A stretch of DNA of 64,000 nt, from positions 1 through 64,000 of the forward strand of contig JAPTJF010000327.1 of NCBI GenBank assembly GCA_029339195.1, written 5' to 3'. Every line of letters begins with the position of its first letter. Within the stretch, counting starts at the first letter, position 1. This document shows positions 40,962-53,393 of this stretch, one piece after another. The notes beneath the pieces were generated by a model. That model saw only the letters and a program-made list of their open reading frames with translations, had not been told where the DNA came from and searched no databases. The position numbers and the translations under genes are program-made. This stretch comes from Micractinium sp. NFX-FRZ. Lineage: Eukaryota; Chlorophyta; Trebouxiophyceae; Chlorellales; Chlorellaceae.

Positions 40962-43900
40962 ATGCAGGTGCCTCAATGGCACATGCGGCTAATCCTGGCC
41001 GTGGCTCTGCTGACCACCGGCGCGCTCGTAGTTCGAGGTGAGCTCAGCGGCCAGCGACGGACGACGTGTTTTGTCATTCCAACAATCTCTGTGGCCTCCT
41101 TTGCCGATCAAGTGACGCACCCCCATGACTGCCACCCGCAGCTTCCCCTCCGCACCACGGCTCCGGTCCGGACCTGGCCGCCGCCGCTGAAGCAGACGCC
41201 GCCCAGCCAGACTGGTAAGGTTGGGGATGTTTATGCGGTCTGCTGCGGCTTGCATGCGCCGTGAATTGACAGCATGCATCACTGTGAGGCTGCCAGTGGG
41301 CCCCACGCCACAGCTAGCTAACAAACAGAGCTTACCAGTCCTCCAGGATGCGTACCGTAGTATTCATGCGCAGTGACACTGCTTGCACACTGCTACTCCC
41401 TCCCCCGCAGGCCCGCCAGGGCCGTGCTCCGCCGCACCCTGCTGCAGTGGAGGCCCCAACCGCCCAACCCACCAAGGCCTCCCCCCAGCCCGCCGGCACC
41501 GCCGGCCCGCACACCGCCCCGGCGGCTGCCACTACCGCCTCCTCAGCCGGCCGTGTCCGTTCAGACGTGAGTGGGATCCCTTTGAGTTTGGGAACGCATC
41601 CCCAATGAGGGGCAGCTTGACGAGGAAACATCCGAGTTAAATGGAACTGCCTCCACTCACATATGTGGCACAGCCGCTGCCAGCCTGCCAGCATTGCTCC
41701 CGAGTCCCCCGCCCTCAGGGCGAGGCTCGCCCCCTCCCCTGGCTATGCGCCTCTGCACGCCTGCTGCCTCAGCCGTTGGCAGACCCGCTGGCACAGAGGC
41801 CCTGCAGTGCCAAGCAGTCAGCAACGTTCAAGACAGGTGCCGACACACGCTGCACGTCTGCACCACAGCATCCCTCCCTGCCCTACTAACCCTGATGCAG
41901 GCCGAGCCCGCCCCCACCCTCGCGGGCATCAAGCCCTCCGCCCCCTTCCCCTCGCCCGCCGCACACCCACACCTCGCCACCTCCTCGCCCGCCCCCACCA
42001 TCGCCACCCCGCCCGCCCTCGCCAGCACCCCCACCCCCGCCCCGCCCCCGCCCCCCTCCTTCTCCCCCGCCCCCTCGCCCACGCCCTCCTACCCCCACCC
42101 CCCCACCCCCTCGCCCGCCCTCGCCCTCACCACCGCCGCCGCCCCCCCCCTCGCCGCCTCCGTCGCCCCCTCCACTACCGCCCTCACCACCGCCGCCGCC
42201 GAGTCCCCCCTCACCCCCGGCGCGTGCGCAGCAGAGGTAAGCAGCAGCCCCATCGCCTGCATGCAACCAGTGCATGGCGGTGCGAGCATCAGTTGGGTGC
42301 TGGACTGCCAAGCCGCTTCCTTTGCTTCTGGGCACACGCTTACTCATGGCCTTGCCAGACTCTCTGCCCGCCCAGGCCGCTCTCGCTGCTGCCCGGCGCG
42401 TGCTGCCATGCACGCTCTGGCCTGGCACATCGCCTGGCACATCCGCACAGGCATGCCATGTGCTATGTGCAGTACAGGGTAGCAGTACAGGTTTGCACCG
42501 TGCCGGCAGCAACTGCCCCCCATGATTACCCCTGTGAACACTGCTGCATGCAACCTTCCCCGTATGCGCATGCAGCCCCCGGCCCCCGCCCAGCCCGCAG
42601 CGTAGCCCACCCAGCCCACGCCCTCCTCGTCCTCTGCCACCGCCGCGCCCCACGCCTCCCTCCCCACCCTCGCCACCGCCCGCACCCTTACCCCCTCCCC
42701 GCCCGCCCAGCCCCTCCCCGCCGCCCCCGCCCAGCCCCTCCCCGCCACCTCCCCCCAGGCCGTCGCCACCTCCACGTCCGCCCCCCAGCCCGCCTCCAGA
42801 GTAAGTGGGTGTTGAGGATGGGCTGTGCAGGCTGAGACGGGACACCAGTGCATGGGAGGCAGCGCTCGGCGACGCAATGCCTGTGCCTGCCTGCATAGGG
42901 TGTGAGTGAGTGAGGGCAGCTCCTCACGCGCGGCCTTGCCTCCCGTGCATGCAAGGCTACGCACAGCCAGAGCCGGAGTAGTGCACTCAGCCTGCCTGCC
43001 TGCCAGCCTGCCCACCCGCCTGCCTGCCTGCCCCCCCATGGTGCTCCCCCTCCCCTCCCCACTCCTGTGCAGGGCCACGGCCAAGTGGTACGCGGCCGCC
43101 GTCTCCGGCGACGGCTCCCTCATCCTGGCCGGCGTCTCGGATGCCGCTGGCTACATCTCGCTTTCAAACGATGGCAGGGGGTGGACGCCGCTGGCCTCTG
43201 CCGGCACTCGCTCCTGGGAGTCGATTGCCATTGCTTCTGGCGACAAAACCAGGGTGCTGGCTGCCACGCCAGATGCCCTTGTGTACCAATCCACGGATGC
43301 CGGGCTGACGTGGCAGCCGGTGGACATCAAGGGGGGCGCCGCCGCCGGCAACTGGCGCTGGGTGGCCTCCTCTGCAGATGGGTCCGTTTTGGCCGCCGTT
43401 GAGGCCGGGGGGGCTCTGTACCTGTCCACAAACAGCGGCGCCAGCTGGGCAGCCAACGCGGCGGGCGGCGGCCTGGCCGCGTGGCGCTCCGTGGCGCTCT
43501 CTTCGGACGGCACCAAGATTATTGCCGCCACAGATAGCTCGGTTTACATCTCCACCAACTCTGGTGAGAATGCAGGGCCCGATTTGTTTTTTTGTAAAGA
43601 GTCTGGGGGGCAGTCTTGAGGGACCAATCTAGTCCCGTGCCGTGTGGGGAGAGTCCAGTACAGCTTGAGTCGCGGGCCAGCAGTGGGGGGTGCCATCTCA
43701 GTGGGTAGGGCGGGGCGGCACTGTCTGGCAGGCACTGGCTGGCTCCAGCAGGCAGGGCCCCCCTCCTCTGCCCCCGCTCTCCCCCCGATGCTGCTGCTCC
43801 GTCCCCACCCCTTGCTGCTTCTGCCGCATGGCCCTCACACAAGGGGCCCATGCAGGTGCCAGTACTCCCCCGCAGACAGCACCCACATACGAAACCCGGA

Positions 43901-44815
43901 GCTGACACCTGGCCCCCACGCTGCCTGCACATGGAGCTGCTGACACCTGCCCCCCTCTGTGCCCCCACGCCTCCCCTCATGCCCCTGCAGGCTCCTCCTG
44001 GGCCGCCGCTTCCCTCACCAAGACGGGCAACTACTGGTCCTCCGTGGCCTGTGACGCCTCCTTCACCACCCTGGCTGTGTCGGACATGCGGGGGTACATC
44101 AGCCTCAGCACCAATGCTGGCGCCAGCTGGGCAACGCTGACCGGCGCTGGGGGGCCAGGCGAGGGGGTCACAAAAGAGTGGCACCAGGTGAGGCGGGCGG
44201 GGCTGCCGGGGCGCTGGGGGTCTGTCTTTGTTGCAAATCTGGTTGCTGACTGAGGAGCAGGCTGTGAAGCCAGTGAAGCAGTGGGGCCGGGGCAGGCAGG
44301 CCCGGTGCAGTGGGCGGCTGTGGTGTGTTGTGCTGTGGTGCGCTGTGCTATGCTGTGGCACGCTGTAAATGCTGTGGTGTGCTGCGGTGTGCTGTGGTAT
44401 GCTGCGGCCCGCAGCGCCCGCCTGGGAGTGCAGCGGCACCCAGAGCACCCACCGCTGATGAGCGCCTGGTGTGGGCCCGCAGCTCTGGGCACCTGGGCGG
44501 GCATCCTTCCCTGAATGGCGCACGTCTTGGCTTATGGTTTCCTGTCAGCGCTTTGTTTCTCATCGTGTTTTGTGTCCACCCCACACTGCACAGGTCGTCG
44601 TGGCTTCCGGCTCCCCCTCCAAGATCGCTGCCTCGGGATACGGCTACCTGTACACGTCTGCTGACGGGGGCTCCACCTGGCAGCGACAGGACACCGCCGG
44701 CTTCCGCAACTGGAAGGGCATTGCTGCCAGCTCAGACGGGGGGATGCTGGTGGCTGTGGAATACATCGGCCCAATCTATTTCAGCTCAAACTGGGGTGCC
44801 TCGTGGAGCACCTGA
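40962..44815 (+). CDS. Secreted proline-rich stalk protein with Asp-box (BNR/sialidase-type) beta-propeller
   Basis: Eight phase-consistent exons give about 591 aa: 40962-41037, 41142-41214, 41411-41566, 41901-42236, 42576-42800, 43073-43563, 43991-44187 and 44594-44815. The start MQVPQWHMRLILAVALLTTG is a signal peptide. Exons 3-5 encode about 240 residues of SPPPP/PPRPP extensin-like sequence, expected to be hydroxylated and glycosylated in the cell wall. The C-terminal half contains repeated Asp-box motifs (STDAGLTWQ, STNSGASWAA, STNAGASWAT, SADGGSTWQR, SSNWGASWST), each within a repeating unit that includes a SSDGS/AAV strand, as in six-bladed BNR propellers. Sialidase catalytic residues are not evident, so binding of glycans or a structural role is more likely than hydrolysis. 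The reading frame of exons 3-5 was chosen by splice phase; other frames are also open because of base bias. Confidence 0.8.
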
Positions 44816-45245
44816 GCCGGACCCCTCTACCTTGCACCTTCCCAGTCTCTGTCGACTGCTTCTCGAATTATGAGGCTCAGCGCAAGGGACGGCAGCGGCA
44901 GGGGCACATGTGGTACCGCCACAGTCTCGGGGCGGCGCCGCCTGGCAAGCCACGCCTGGCAAGCCACGCCCCTTCAGCACCTGCTTGCCCGCTGTACCTC
45001 ATCCCTCGCAATTTCAGCAATCGACGTTTCTATATTCTATAAATGCCACGCAAATACCCACAATAATGCCAATAAGAATTATAAGCTTATAAGCTGCATG
45101 AGCAAGTGCAATCCGAACATTCACCGTTTGCTGAAACATTGTCGTGAGATCCTGCCACTGGCACCCTGTCGCTGCTTCCGTGCTGCGGGCGAGCCGCCAT
45201 GCGCCTCTCACACCCCATTACCGGCACCCCGGTCGTTCTGGGACG

Positions 45246-45250
45246 TGTAA
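45246..45250 (+). terminator. TGTAA poly(A) signal candidate for the Asp-box gene
   Basis: TGTAA about 430 bp after the stop; by motif and position only. Confidence 0.35.
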
Positions 45251-45606
45251 ATGAATGTCCTAGCCCTGAACAGAGGCAAGCCAGACACAGTAGGCATACC
45301 CTAGCCGGGGCACATTTGAGACCAGATGCCTGCACGCGCCACTGCCGTGCAGCACCAGGCAGGGGCCAGCGGAGTATCCCGCCACCAAAACACTGGGCAG
45401 GCTTGGTCTGCAATGGCAGTTCTGTGCTCATCACTGTTTACAACGAAGCGGTCAAATTTGACCGCGGGTTCACAGTCAGACGGCAGGGCGCAGCAGCATG
45501 CACGCTGCAGAAGATGATCATGAGTGGTGGGGCCAGGGGGCAGTGGCCAGCCCACAGGGGGACAAGTGCAGGTATGAGGAGTCAAGGGGCCCGAATCAGT
45601 ATGCAT

Positions 45607-45611
45607 TTACA
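45607..45611 (-). terminator. TGTAA poly(A) signal candidate for the 45.9-52.3 kb gene
   Basis: TTACA on the plus strand, about 320 bp beyond the stop of the minus-strand gene; by motif and position only. Confidence 0.35.
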
Positions 45612-45931
45612 AAGGATTGGGGTTGGACGGTGTGGGGGTACCCACCCCAACCGGTGGCTAAAAGTGTGGGCGAGGATGAGGGGTGCCGCTCAGGGGCTAC
45701 CAGGCCCGGAGAGTGTGCACGGGCGGAGCGCCTGAGAAGAAAGCATGGAATGGCCAAAAGAGAAAGGATGGGGTGGCGCAGGCAGCCTAAGCGCTGCTGA
45801 ACCCGTGCAACACAAGCAGGGAAGTCACAAAATTGAAAAGCTTGTCGCAAGCACAAGTGTTGGGGCTTGCACGAAGCCTTCAGGCCTCCATTGATCCCTC
45901 CAGTTGACTGATGCGTGCATGCTGTGCCCCC

Positions 45932-48900
45932 TCATGTTCCAATCGGCATTTCGCCTACAAAGAGATCAGCTGTGAATGGGCTAGACGCCGCTGCCGCTGC
46001 CGCCGCTGAGGCACCGCCCTGCTTGACGGCTGCTGCCCGCATGGCGGCTGCTGCTGCGTAGGATGGGGCCAGGATGCCGGTGATTCGAGGGGTGAGGGGC
46101 TTGGTCAGGCTGAGGCCGAAGTTGAGGAAGGGGGCGTGGTCAAAGGAGCGGGCCCGCCACGCCTGGAGGATGGTCCAGCGCAGGAAGCCTGAGCAGCAAA
46201 AGTGCGGAGCAAGAGTGGGATGTTGACAAGAGGCGTGATGACTGCAGGGAGTGATGACCTCCATGCCGCCCCCTTCTCGCCCGGGCGGTGGGGGCGCCCC
46301 CACGCCCACCCAGCCACCAGCGCACCTCTCCCCTCCCCTTGCCGGCCCTGCCCGTGCCCCCCCACGACCAGCTCACCTCTTCCCTGCCCCTGCCCGCCCG
46401 CCCCACCGGTACCGTGTTCCCTGCACCCACAGTGCACCATGCCATTCACTGGCACACACCCACCCTTCCCTGCCGCCTCACCGCTCTGAATGGCCACCCT
46501 GCCTTGCATGCCCTTGCGCGAGGGGGTGTACGTGACCACCACACCGCCCGGCAGTACCACGGTACCGCCTTGCACCCGCCTGCCGTTGACCTCGCAGATC
46601 AGCAGGGGCTGTCCGCCGGGCTGAGCTGGCGCCAGCAGGTCGGCATACACATCGACGCTGGTTCCCAGCTTGAATTGCAAGGCATTCATGTAGGTTACAC
46701 CCTTCTTGCCGCCGGGGACGTCTCGGAACTGCGAGGGAGCAGGGAGGCATGGATGGAGGGAGGGAGAGGGAGGGAGGGGTGCGTGAGTGGGTGGATCAGT
46801 GGGCTGGGCACAAGCCGGTGATTCAAACGCTGGTAGGGGTGCCCCTCTGTGCAGGCAAAGGGTGCACCGAGGCGGGCGCAGCCTCCAGCACAGCCTTCGG
46901 CACCGCTTCAGGCAGCTGCAGGCAGCTTCCGACCAGCTGCCACATACCAGCTGCCACAACGTCAGCTGCCGACCAGCTGCAGGCAGCTTCTGGGCGGCTG
47001 CCAGCCAGTCAGCTTCCGGTCAGCTTCCTCACCAGCGCACGCGTCGTGAACCTCATGGATGTACTGCCCACCAGCTCGCTCCAGTATCCACTCCGGCCGT
47101 GGTAGTCAAACAAAGAGCCGTCAAAGCCCTGCACGCAGACCATCAATTTGCAAAAGGGGGCTTCAGGGGGTGCAGCGGCACGGTTGATTCAGCGAGTGCC
47201 GGCTCAAGCAGCAAGGCCTGCGTGCATGCCTGGCATCCGTTGCCGGATTTGAGAAAGTGCAAGCCAGGCGCATGGGCGCGCGGCCAGGCAGGGCAGCTGC
47301 CACCCGGGCTGGCTCAGCCCGCCCCCCCACCCCACCCCACCCCGCGCCTCCCAACACCCCCTGAACTATAGAGCTATGTAACAACATCTACACTTGCCCG
47401 GAAGTGGGGGTCCCCCCAGCCAGCGGCATGCTTATAAGGCGGCTGGGGCGGGGGCGGAGGGGCCGGCGGGGGGGAGCCGAGGGGGCGCGCAGGGGCCCGC
47501 GGGGGAGGGCTGAGGGGGCGCGCAGGGGGCACGCGTGGGGGCCTGTGCCTTGCTGGCGCCACGGGGGTCGCGGGGGCCCTGCACGCTTCAGCAGTGTGAG
47601 GCAGCAGTGAGTAGCTAGCGACTCGGGGTGAGGCTTGTTGGGGCAGGCAGCCCCACTTTGGCTTCAAATTGCTGCTTGGGCAGTAATTTATATGAAAACA
47701 TGAAGTTTTAGACGGCTTGCAAACAGTCACCTTGAGGGCGCTGGGGGTGGAGATCGCGCAAGCCTAGGGGATGGCGGCGGGGAGGGCTGTGGGGGGCGAG
47801 GAGATGGCGGTCGCGGCGGGGGCGAGGGCTTTGGAGGCGTCGGCGGGAGCGGGGAGGGTGGTGGAGGAGGGGAGGGCTTAGGGGGCGGCGGCGGGGATGG
47901 AGACGGCGGCGGCGGGGGCGAGGGGCTGGGTGGTGGAGGAGGAGAGGGGCTGGGAGGTGGGGGAGGCGAGGGGCTGGGTGGTGGAGGTGGAGAAGGGCTG
48001 GGAGGTGGGGGAGGCGAGGGGCTGGGCGGCGGCGGCGAAGGGCTGGGAGGTGGGGGAGGCGAAGGGCTGGGCGGCGGCGGCGGGGGCGGGGCCTTCATGA
48101 CGTCCATCGATGCGCCCGCACGCTTCGACATTGTGCCGCCGGCATCGCGGTACAGGCAGGTAAAGTATCTGCAAGCGCGGGCATTCCGGGAGCTTCCGTG
48201 TTCAGGGGCTTGCTGAACTCGAGCTGGAGGGGTCCAGCTGTCCTTTAGCATAGGGGGTGGACAGTGGCCGCTGCCCCCCGCTGCGCCCCACCCCACCCAG
48301 CTGCTACGTGCCCGCCCCACTCCCATGCCCCAGGAGGTGCCTCCTCGCCTCCTCCCCACCCACCTGTACGTGTACGTCTGGTCGTACAGGGTGCCGTTTA
48401 GGAGCGTGAATGAATAGGAGGCTGCATCCAGGGGGAGTGTGAGGAGGGCGGGGTGGGGGAGAAAACTGGGTGCCGGACGGTGTGAAGTGGAAAGGATGTG
48501 CCCGCCGGCAAGCAAGCTGGCAGGCAGCCCAAGGTGCAAGAGGGCACGGCATCTGCCCAGCAAAGGCGCGCAGTCAAGGATGTATACCATGCCATGTTAT
48601 CAACACCCGATCATTGACATGTGCAACTGCAAGCTGCACCAAGCATGCTTGTCAATTGTACGATGCCAAGGCTGGTGCAACGTCGCCCGTGGCGGACTGA
48701 CTCACCGATGTAAAGCTTCTCGGTTGTGTTGTACTCAACACTAACTGCAGGTGACCAGCGGCGGGTGGCAGCGGAGGCAGCGGGGTGAGGTGCCACCCCG
48801 GAACGGGTTAACCGACAGGTGGCAGGGGGTGGGTGGCAGGTAAAACGTGGGCAAGCGAGATGGCAGGTGCCACTGCTAACAACGCACTGCAGGCACCAGC

Positions 48901-51900
48901 CGCCTGATGCCTGCTTAGCTTCCAGCGGCACACACCTCCCTCCCCTCCAATGTCTTCCTGGCACCTGGTCCGTGCCCACCCACCCGCCCCCACCCACCCG
49001 GATCAATGACTGGCACTGATGGTTGATAGTTCGTGTTGGTGCAGAAGCTGGGGCCGGGGGGATTGCCACACTCCAGCACCTGAACAGGCACAGGCACACA
49101 GGTTCATTGACCGGCGCATTCGGGGAGAGTGAACAGCTGAGCGCTTGAGTAGACAGTGGCCGCAGAAGGGGCAGGGGGCTAGGGGGGCAGGGGGCAGGGT
49201 CATGCGGAGGTGGTGTGGAGCGCATGTGCAGGCAGGAGGGCGGGTGGGGGGAGGCGCAGGTTGGAGGGTACCCAGCACGGAAAGCAAACAATCTGGGACG
49301 GAGGGAGAGAGGTGAGTGGGCGCTAGCTAGTGTGGCAGCATGTGGCCCCCTGGATCCCTCCCTCCCCCTACCCCTCCCTCCTGCCCACCCTCCCACCCGC
49401 AATCCTCTCTCCCCCAACACCTAGCCCCTCACACCCTTCCTTCCCTCACCTGCGCTGGCCAGTTCTGCTGGCTGACAAGCGCATACTCTCCATTCACCCG
49501 GCAGGTGGCGGTGACCTGCAGAAACAAGGGGGCGCCCGGCTTCCATTCAACACAAGCTTCCATAATCCACCTTACCAGTTGCTGCGTGCCACCAAAGCTT
49601 CATTTGAACCCCTTCGTGGGGTGGGGCAGCATGGGCCACTTCTGGGCCCGGGCACAGCAGTTGCAAGCCAGTGCCCACGCTGGCACTCCGGGAGCATGCC
49701 CAATGTTGCAATGCTGACCCCGAACCAAAGGTGAGCTACGCCCTCATGGGAAGGGCGGTGCCACACGCACACAATGATGTGAGGTCACGTGACCTGCACT
49801 GCAACGTCCAGGGGCCTGCCCATGCAGGCACCGCTGCTGCCACCCCTTGGTTTCTGGCCTCCCCCCCGCATCCCCGCCCACGCACCGGCACGATGTTGTC
49901 CTCAGGCGCGTAAATGATGCCCAGCCTCGGGTCCTTCAGTGGCGAGTCGATCGTTGCGGTGGCGATGCCCCAAAAGTTCGCAGCGGGCGGGGGCGGCGGG
50001 GGCGGGGAGGGGGAGGGCGGTGGCGGGGGCGGCGAGGGCGGCGGCAGTGGGGCTTCCTGCGGTGGGGTGCAAGCCGGGGCACGGGTCAAGACCGACGGGC
50101 TGAAGAAGGATTGGGACAGCTGCGGCTGCGAGAGTGGCACACCCCATGTGCAGTGCAGGCTGCTGTGCCTGTTCATCTCCCCACTGTGTTGGCGGACCCG
50201 TGTGTGTGCTTTTTCCGCCCCAAAAGCAGTTTGCGCTCACATTTCTCATTCACTGTCAGTGGGGAAACCCACTGCACACGCTCCCAAGCACCACCAGGAG
50301 TGACTGGATGGCCCGCCATAGCGACCCAGGCGCCCGCTAACTTGCTGCAAACACTCCCCAGCCCTCCACTGTAGAACCATTTTTAATTCCATATTAACTT
50401 GGAAATTAATGAGTAGTGGTCTCACCACAGTGATGGACGCCCCCGCTCGCTGCTGGGCCCTCCAGGGGCTGGCCTCGCAGAGGTAGAAACAGGTGACGTA
50501 GTAGAAGGAGGTGGCGCCCTGCAGGCAGGCGGAAAGCGGGGCGGGGGCACACCGTTCGATGGAGAAGCCTCTGCCTTGCAAGAAGGCCTGCCCTGCACAC
50601 CTGCCGCCTGCGCGCGCGCCTTGCCCGCTTTGCCTGGCCCCATGCTGCGCACAAGTCGCGCCTCCTCCCTCGCTCACCTTCCAAGCGTCGAGGATCTGGG
50701 TGGCAAAGTGAGCTCGGTAGATTGCAAGCCCCGCGTCGTACTGCACAGGGGCTGCAGTACACATTGGATGGATGGAAGGGTGCACGTGGGCCAGGGACAG
50801 GGTGGGCGCAGCGCAGCGCAGCGCGAGGGGACGCGGAGGGCAGGCTGGGTGGGCGTAGCATGCGGCGGGCCAGCCCGTGCTCCCCCGGCTGGCCCCACAT
50901 TAGCCTTGCGGGCTCCACGAGCCTCCCCTGAGGGAGGCCTGTGCGGGGTGTGCCTCGTGCCTGTGCCCCGCGGTCCCGCTTGCCCTGCTCACATTGTGTA
51001 ACTGACTTCGACCCACCCACCCACCCACCCACCCATGTTACCACCCACATTACCACCCACCCGTCGGCTCCATAATACAGGTCTGCGAGGTCTGGTTGCG
51101 GCAGTTGGCGTACGTGGTCACGAAGCTGGGCATGTTGGCGTCGCTGCAACCCATGGGAGGGTGGGGTGGGTGCTGCTGCGGTTGTGGCGGGAACCTCACA
51201 AGCAGGCGTGCGTGCAATCCATGCTTCGGGCATTCGCCGAGTGTGCTCAGCTGGCAGCAGCAACCCACCCCACCAGCAGTGACTGGTGGCCCCTCCCACC
51301 CCGCCCCCACACAATGTATGCATATTTCTCTCCCCCACCCCACCCACCCAACGCACACCCACCTGCAGGCCTCCGTGCCGCACACCGCCAGCTGCACGCG
51401 CCAGCGGTCGCTCGCCACGCTGGCCCCCTCCCCAGAAATCTTGCAAGTGGCGTTGAACTGCGGGCAGGAGCGAGGGTGGGGGTAAATTGGCACAGGACCT
51501 GGTGGGGGGTACCGATGACAGCTGTGGGAGGCATGATGCCTGGGCGAGTCTTGGCAGGCTGAGGGGCCGCTGGCCCAGAGCGCCGCCGGCTCTCGGCATG
51601 TGCGCCGGGATGTGTACACGTGTTCTTTTGCGAGCGCCAGGACTGGCTGCATGCATTTCCGGGCTTCCAATCCAACCCAGAAGCCCTCACTCACGCTTAT
51701 GCTGTTGTTGACGTCGGCTCTGAACACGTCTGCAGGGGTGGCGGGCAGGGTGGCAAGAAGCGGCGGGGGGCAGGTGCGGCACGGTCAGCGAGTCAGTGGG
51801 TGCTGAGGTTGCACAAGCCCCCAGATTCGTGTGCGGGCACCTAGGCGGGCTGGCGGCATACGTGGCCTCGGAGGGTGGGCGGGAGGTCGGGTCATGCGTG

Positions 51901-52269
51901 TGGGGGCCAGGGGAGGTGGGCCAGGGCCCGCTGGCGGCGCCAGAAAACGCGGGCTCCTCAGGCTGGTCTCACCGCTGCCTCGGCTACAGTACCTAAGGTT
52001 GGTAGTCTGGCGCACCACAGGGCTGCACAATCCTGGTCTGTGTGTTCCAGCTGCGGACGGCCCTGCCTGCCCAGCGGGCCCCAGCGCCGGCAGTGCTTCT
52101 CACAGCGGCGGCGGCGGCGGCACTCACTGTCGGGGGAGCTGCTGCCCTCCGGAGACGTGAGGTCGACTTCTCCCGTGCCGAATCGGACTGGCCCCGGGTC
52201 ATTGCACGTCTGAGCACTGACGCTAGACAGAACGTGCAAGACGACCACTAAAAGCGTGACATGCGCCAT
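45932..52269 (-). CDS. Large secreted cell-wall-type protein: two related Cys modules, SPPPP linkers, GDPHF domain
   Basis: Sixteen phase-consistent exons give about 718 aa: 52269-52128, 51729-51695, 51457-51363, 51143-51061, 50751-50678, 50518-50426, 50056-49886, 49515-49450, 49079-48998, 48744-48706, 48421-48364, 48168-47731, 47578-47398, 47128-47033, 46728-46482 and 46188-45932. MAHVTLLVVVLHVLSSVSAQ is a signal peptide. Module 1 (about 45-174) and module 2 (about 200-330) look homologous: FNATCKISGE/VTATCRVNGE, AVCGTEAC/LECGNPPGPSFC, SFYYVTCFYLCE/YRYFTCLYRDAG, ending in GASITV/GASMDV. Each is followed by a SPPPP linker; the second is over 100 residues. Then GWGDPHFRGFDGSLFDYHG is a GDPHF (vWD/root-cap-like) start, followed by a beta-rich segment and an Ala-rich tail. 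The intron after GDPHFR uses a GC donor. The overall plan recalls volvocine and chlorellalean extracellular-matrix glycoproteins; the exact family is not recognised. Confidence 0.8.
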
Positions 52270-53393
52270 GGCGGGGCCGGGCAGGCACGCGCTGCTCAAC
52301 ACGGCCAGCGGGCCCTGTGGGTTCGAAATGTCGGAGAATCCGGCCGCCTGTGCGCCCGGAGAGTCGGGACCGCACTGCGGAACACAAACAGAGCTTGCGC
52401 GCGACACTCCGGCCCCTAAACCACGACCTGGGGCAGACAATTGAGCGTATTTGGCTTCGCGATGAGTGGACGGGTTGGTGAAACAGAAACCCCCCAAGCG
52501 GCACAGTGACAGGCTGGCACCGGTGGTGGCGCCCACCCACCTGGCCTTCAACCAGCTCTGGGATGGCTGGGCACCTGTCCCCTAGTCAGCTTGATACGAA
52601 TCAAGCTCCCCGGCAGGACCGCTCATATGGCAGCACACAATTGCCACCAGGGGAGGCCAGCAAGTGTGGGGGCAGCCGCCAAGCCCAGTGTGTGCTTGGC
52701 ACCGCCGGTGACCATCAAGTTTGGTACCACAGGAACTGTTACTCCCCCATCCCGGGGGAGGCCAGTGCTAGCCCGGGGGTGACAGGCCGCACCCTTTGTG
52801 GGCGCCCCCAGGGCGCTGGCGGCGATCCGTTTTGGACCGCCTTCAGCTGCTGCTGCGGCGCCTGTTGGCCCACGGGTGCCAGCGAGCGCAGCTTGTGCCA
52901 GCCCCAGCCGCTGAGCTGCGCTGAGTGTCCCCCAGCAGTGGGACCCTCCGGGCCTGACGATGCTGGGCTGTGCCTCAGAGGTACTGAACAAAAGTGTGAA
53001 GGTAACATGTACCTCAGTACTCTGGCAGGGCAGGGCCTCAGTGGTCGCCTCCTGGGTGCGTCACGCACGATGTCTGTTTGGCAAGCAGAATGGGCACGGA
53101 TGCCTCGGAGGTATCTGGCGCGACGAGGGCTACACTGTATTGTCGCCCAACACAAGAAGCGGTGCGGGATACGGCTCTACAGGTCCAAGGCAATACAACG
53201 CACACGCATGCATACGCAGGGGCAGGCGCAGCAATGGGGCACAGGCGCTCGACGGTAATGTGTGTGTGTGGGTGGATGGGTGTGCTTGCGCATGCAGGCA
53301 CCGTGGCCATGCGAGCTGCGGTGAATTGCCTGACCTCTGCTTTCAAGGTCGGCTCAGTAATTTTAAAAAACCCACGGGCCACACGCTTGCCCG
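52270..53393. other. Intergenic upstream of the 45.9-52.3 kb gene
   Basis: About 1.1 kb between two same-strand genes, holding the promoter of one and the 3' UTR of the other. A GGGGAGGCCAG motif occurs twice (near 52640 and 52755). The plus-strand open frame 52506-53258 has no recognisable protein content. Confidence 0.45.

Larger units (their letters stand above)
44816..45931. other. Intergenic between two converging cell-surface genes
   Basis: About 1.1 kb, presumably both 3' UTRs. TGTAA for the Asp-box gene lies at 45246-45250 and, on the other strand, at 45607-45611. A short A/T-rich patch with TTATAAGCTTATAAG near 45080-45095 stands out in this GC-rich DNA. No gene seen. Confidence 0.5.

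Noticed and set aside
41886..42896. 336-codon Gly-rich open frame on the minus strand
   Set aside because: It is the antisense of the proline-rich stalk exons; GC bias keeps the frame open. The plus strand has signal peptide, splice phases and Asp-box exons.
52506..53258. 250-codon plus-strand open frame
   Set aside because: No recognisable protein features and no supporting exons on either side.
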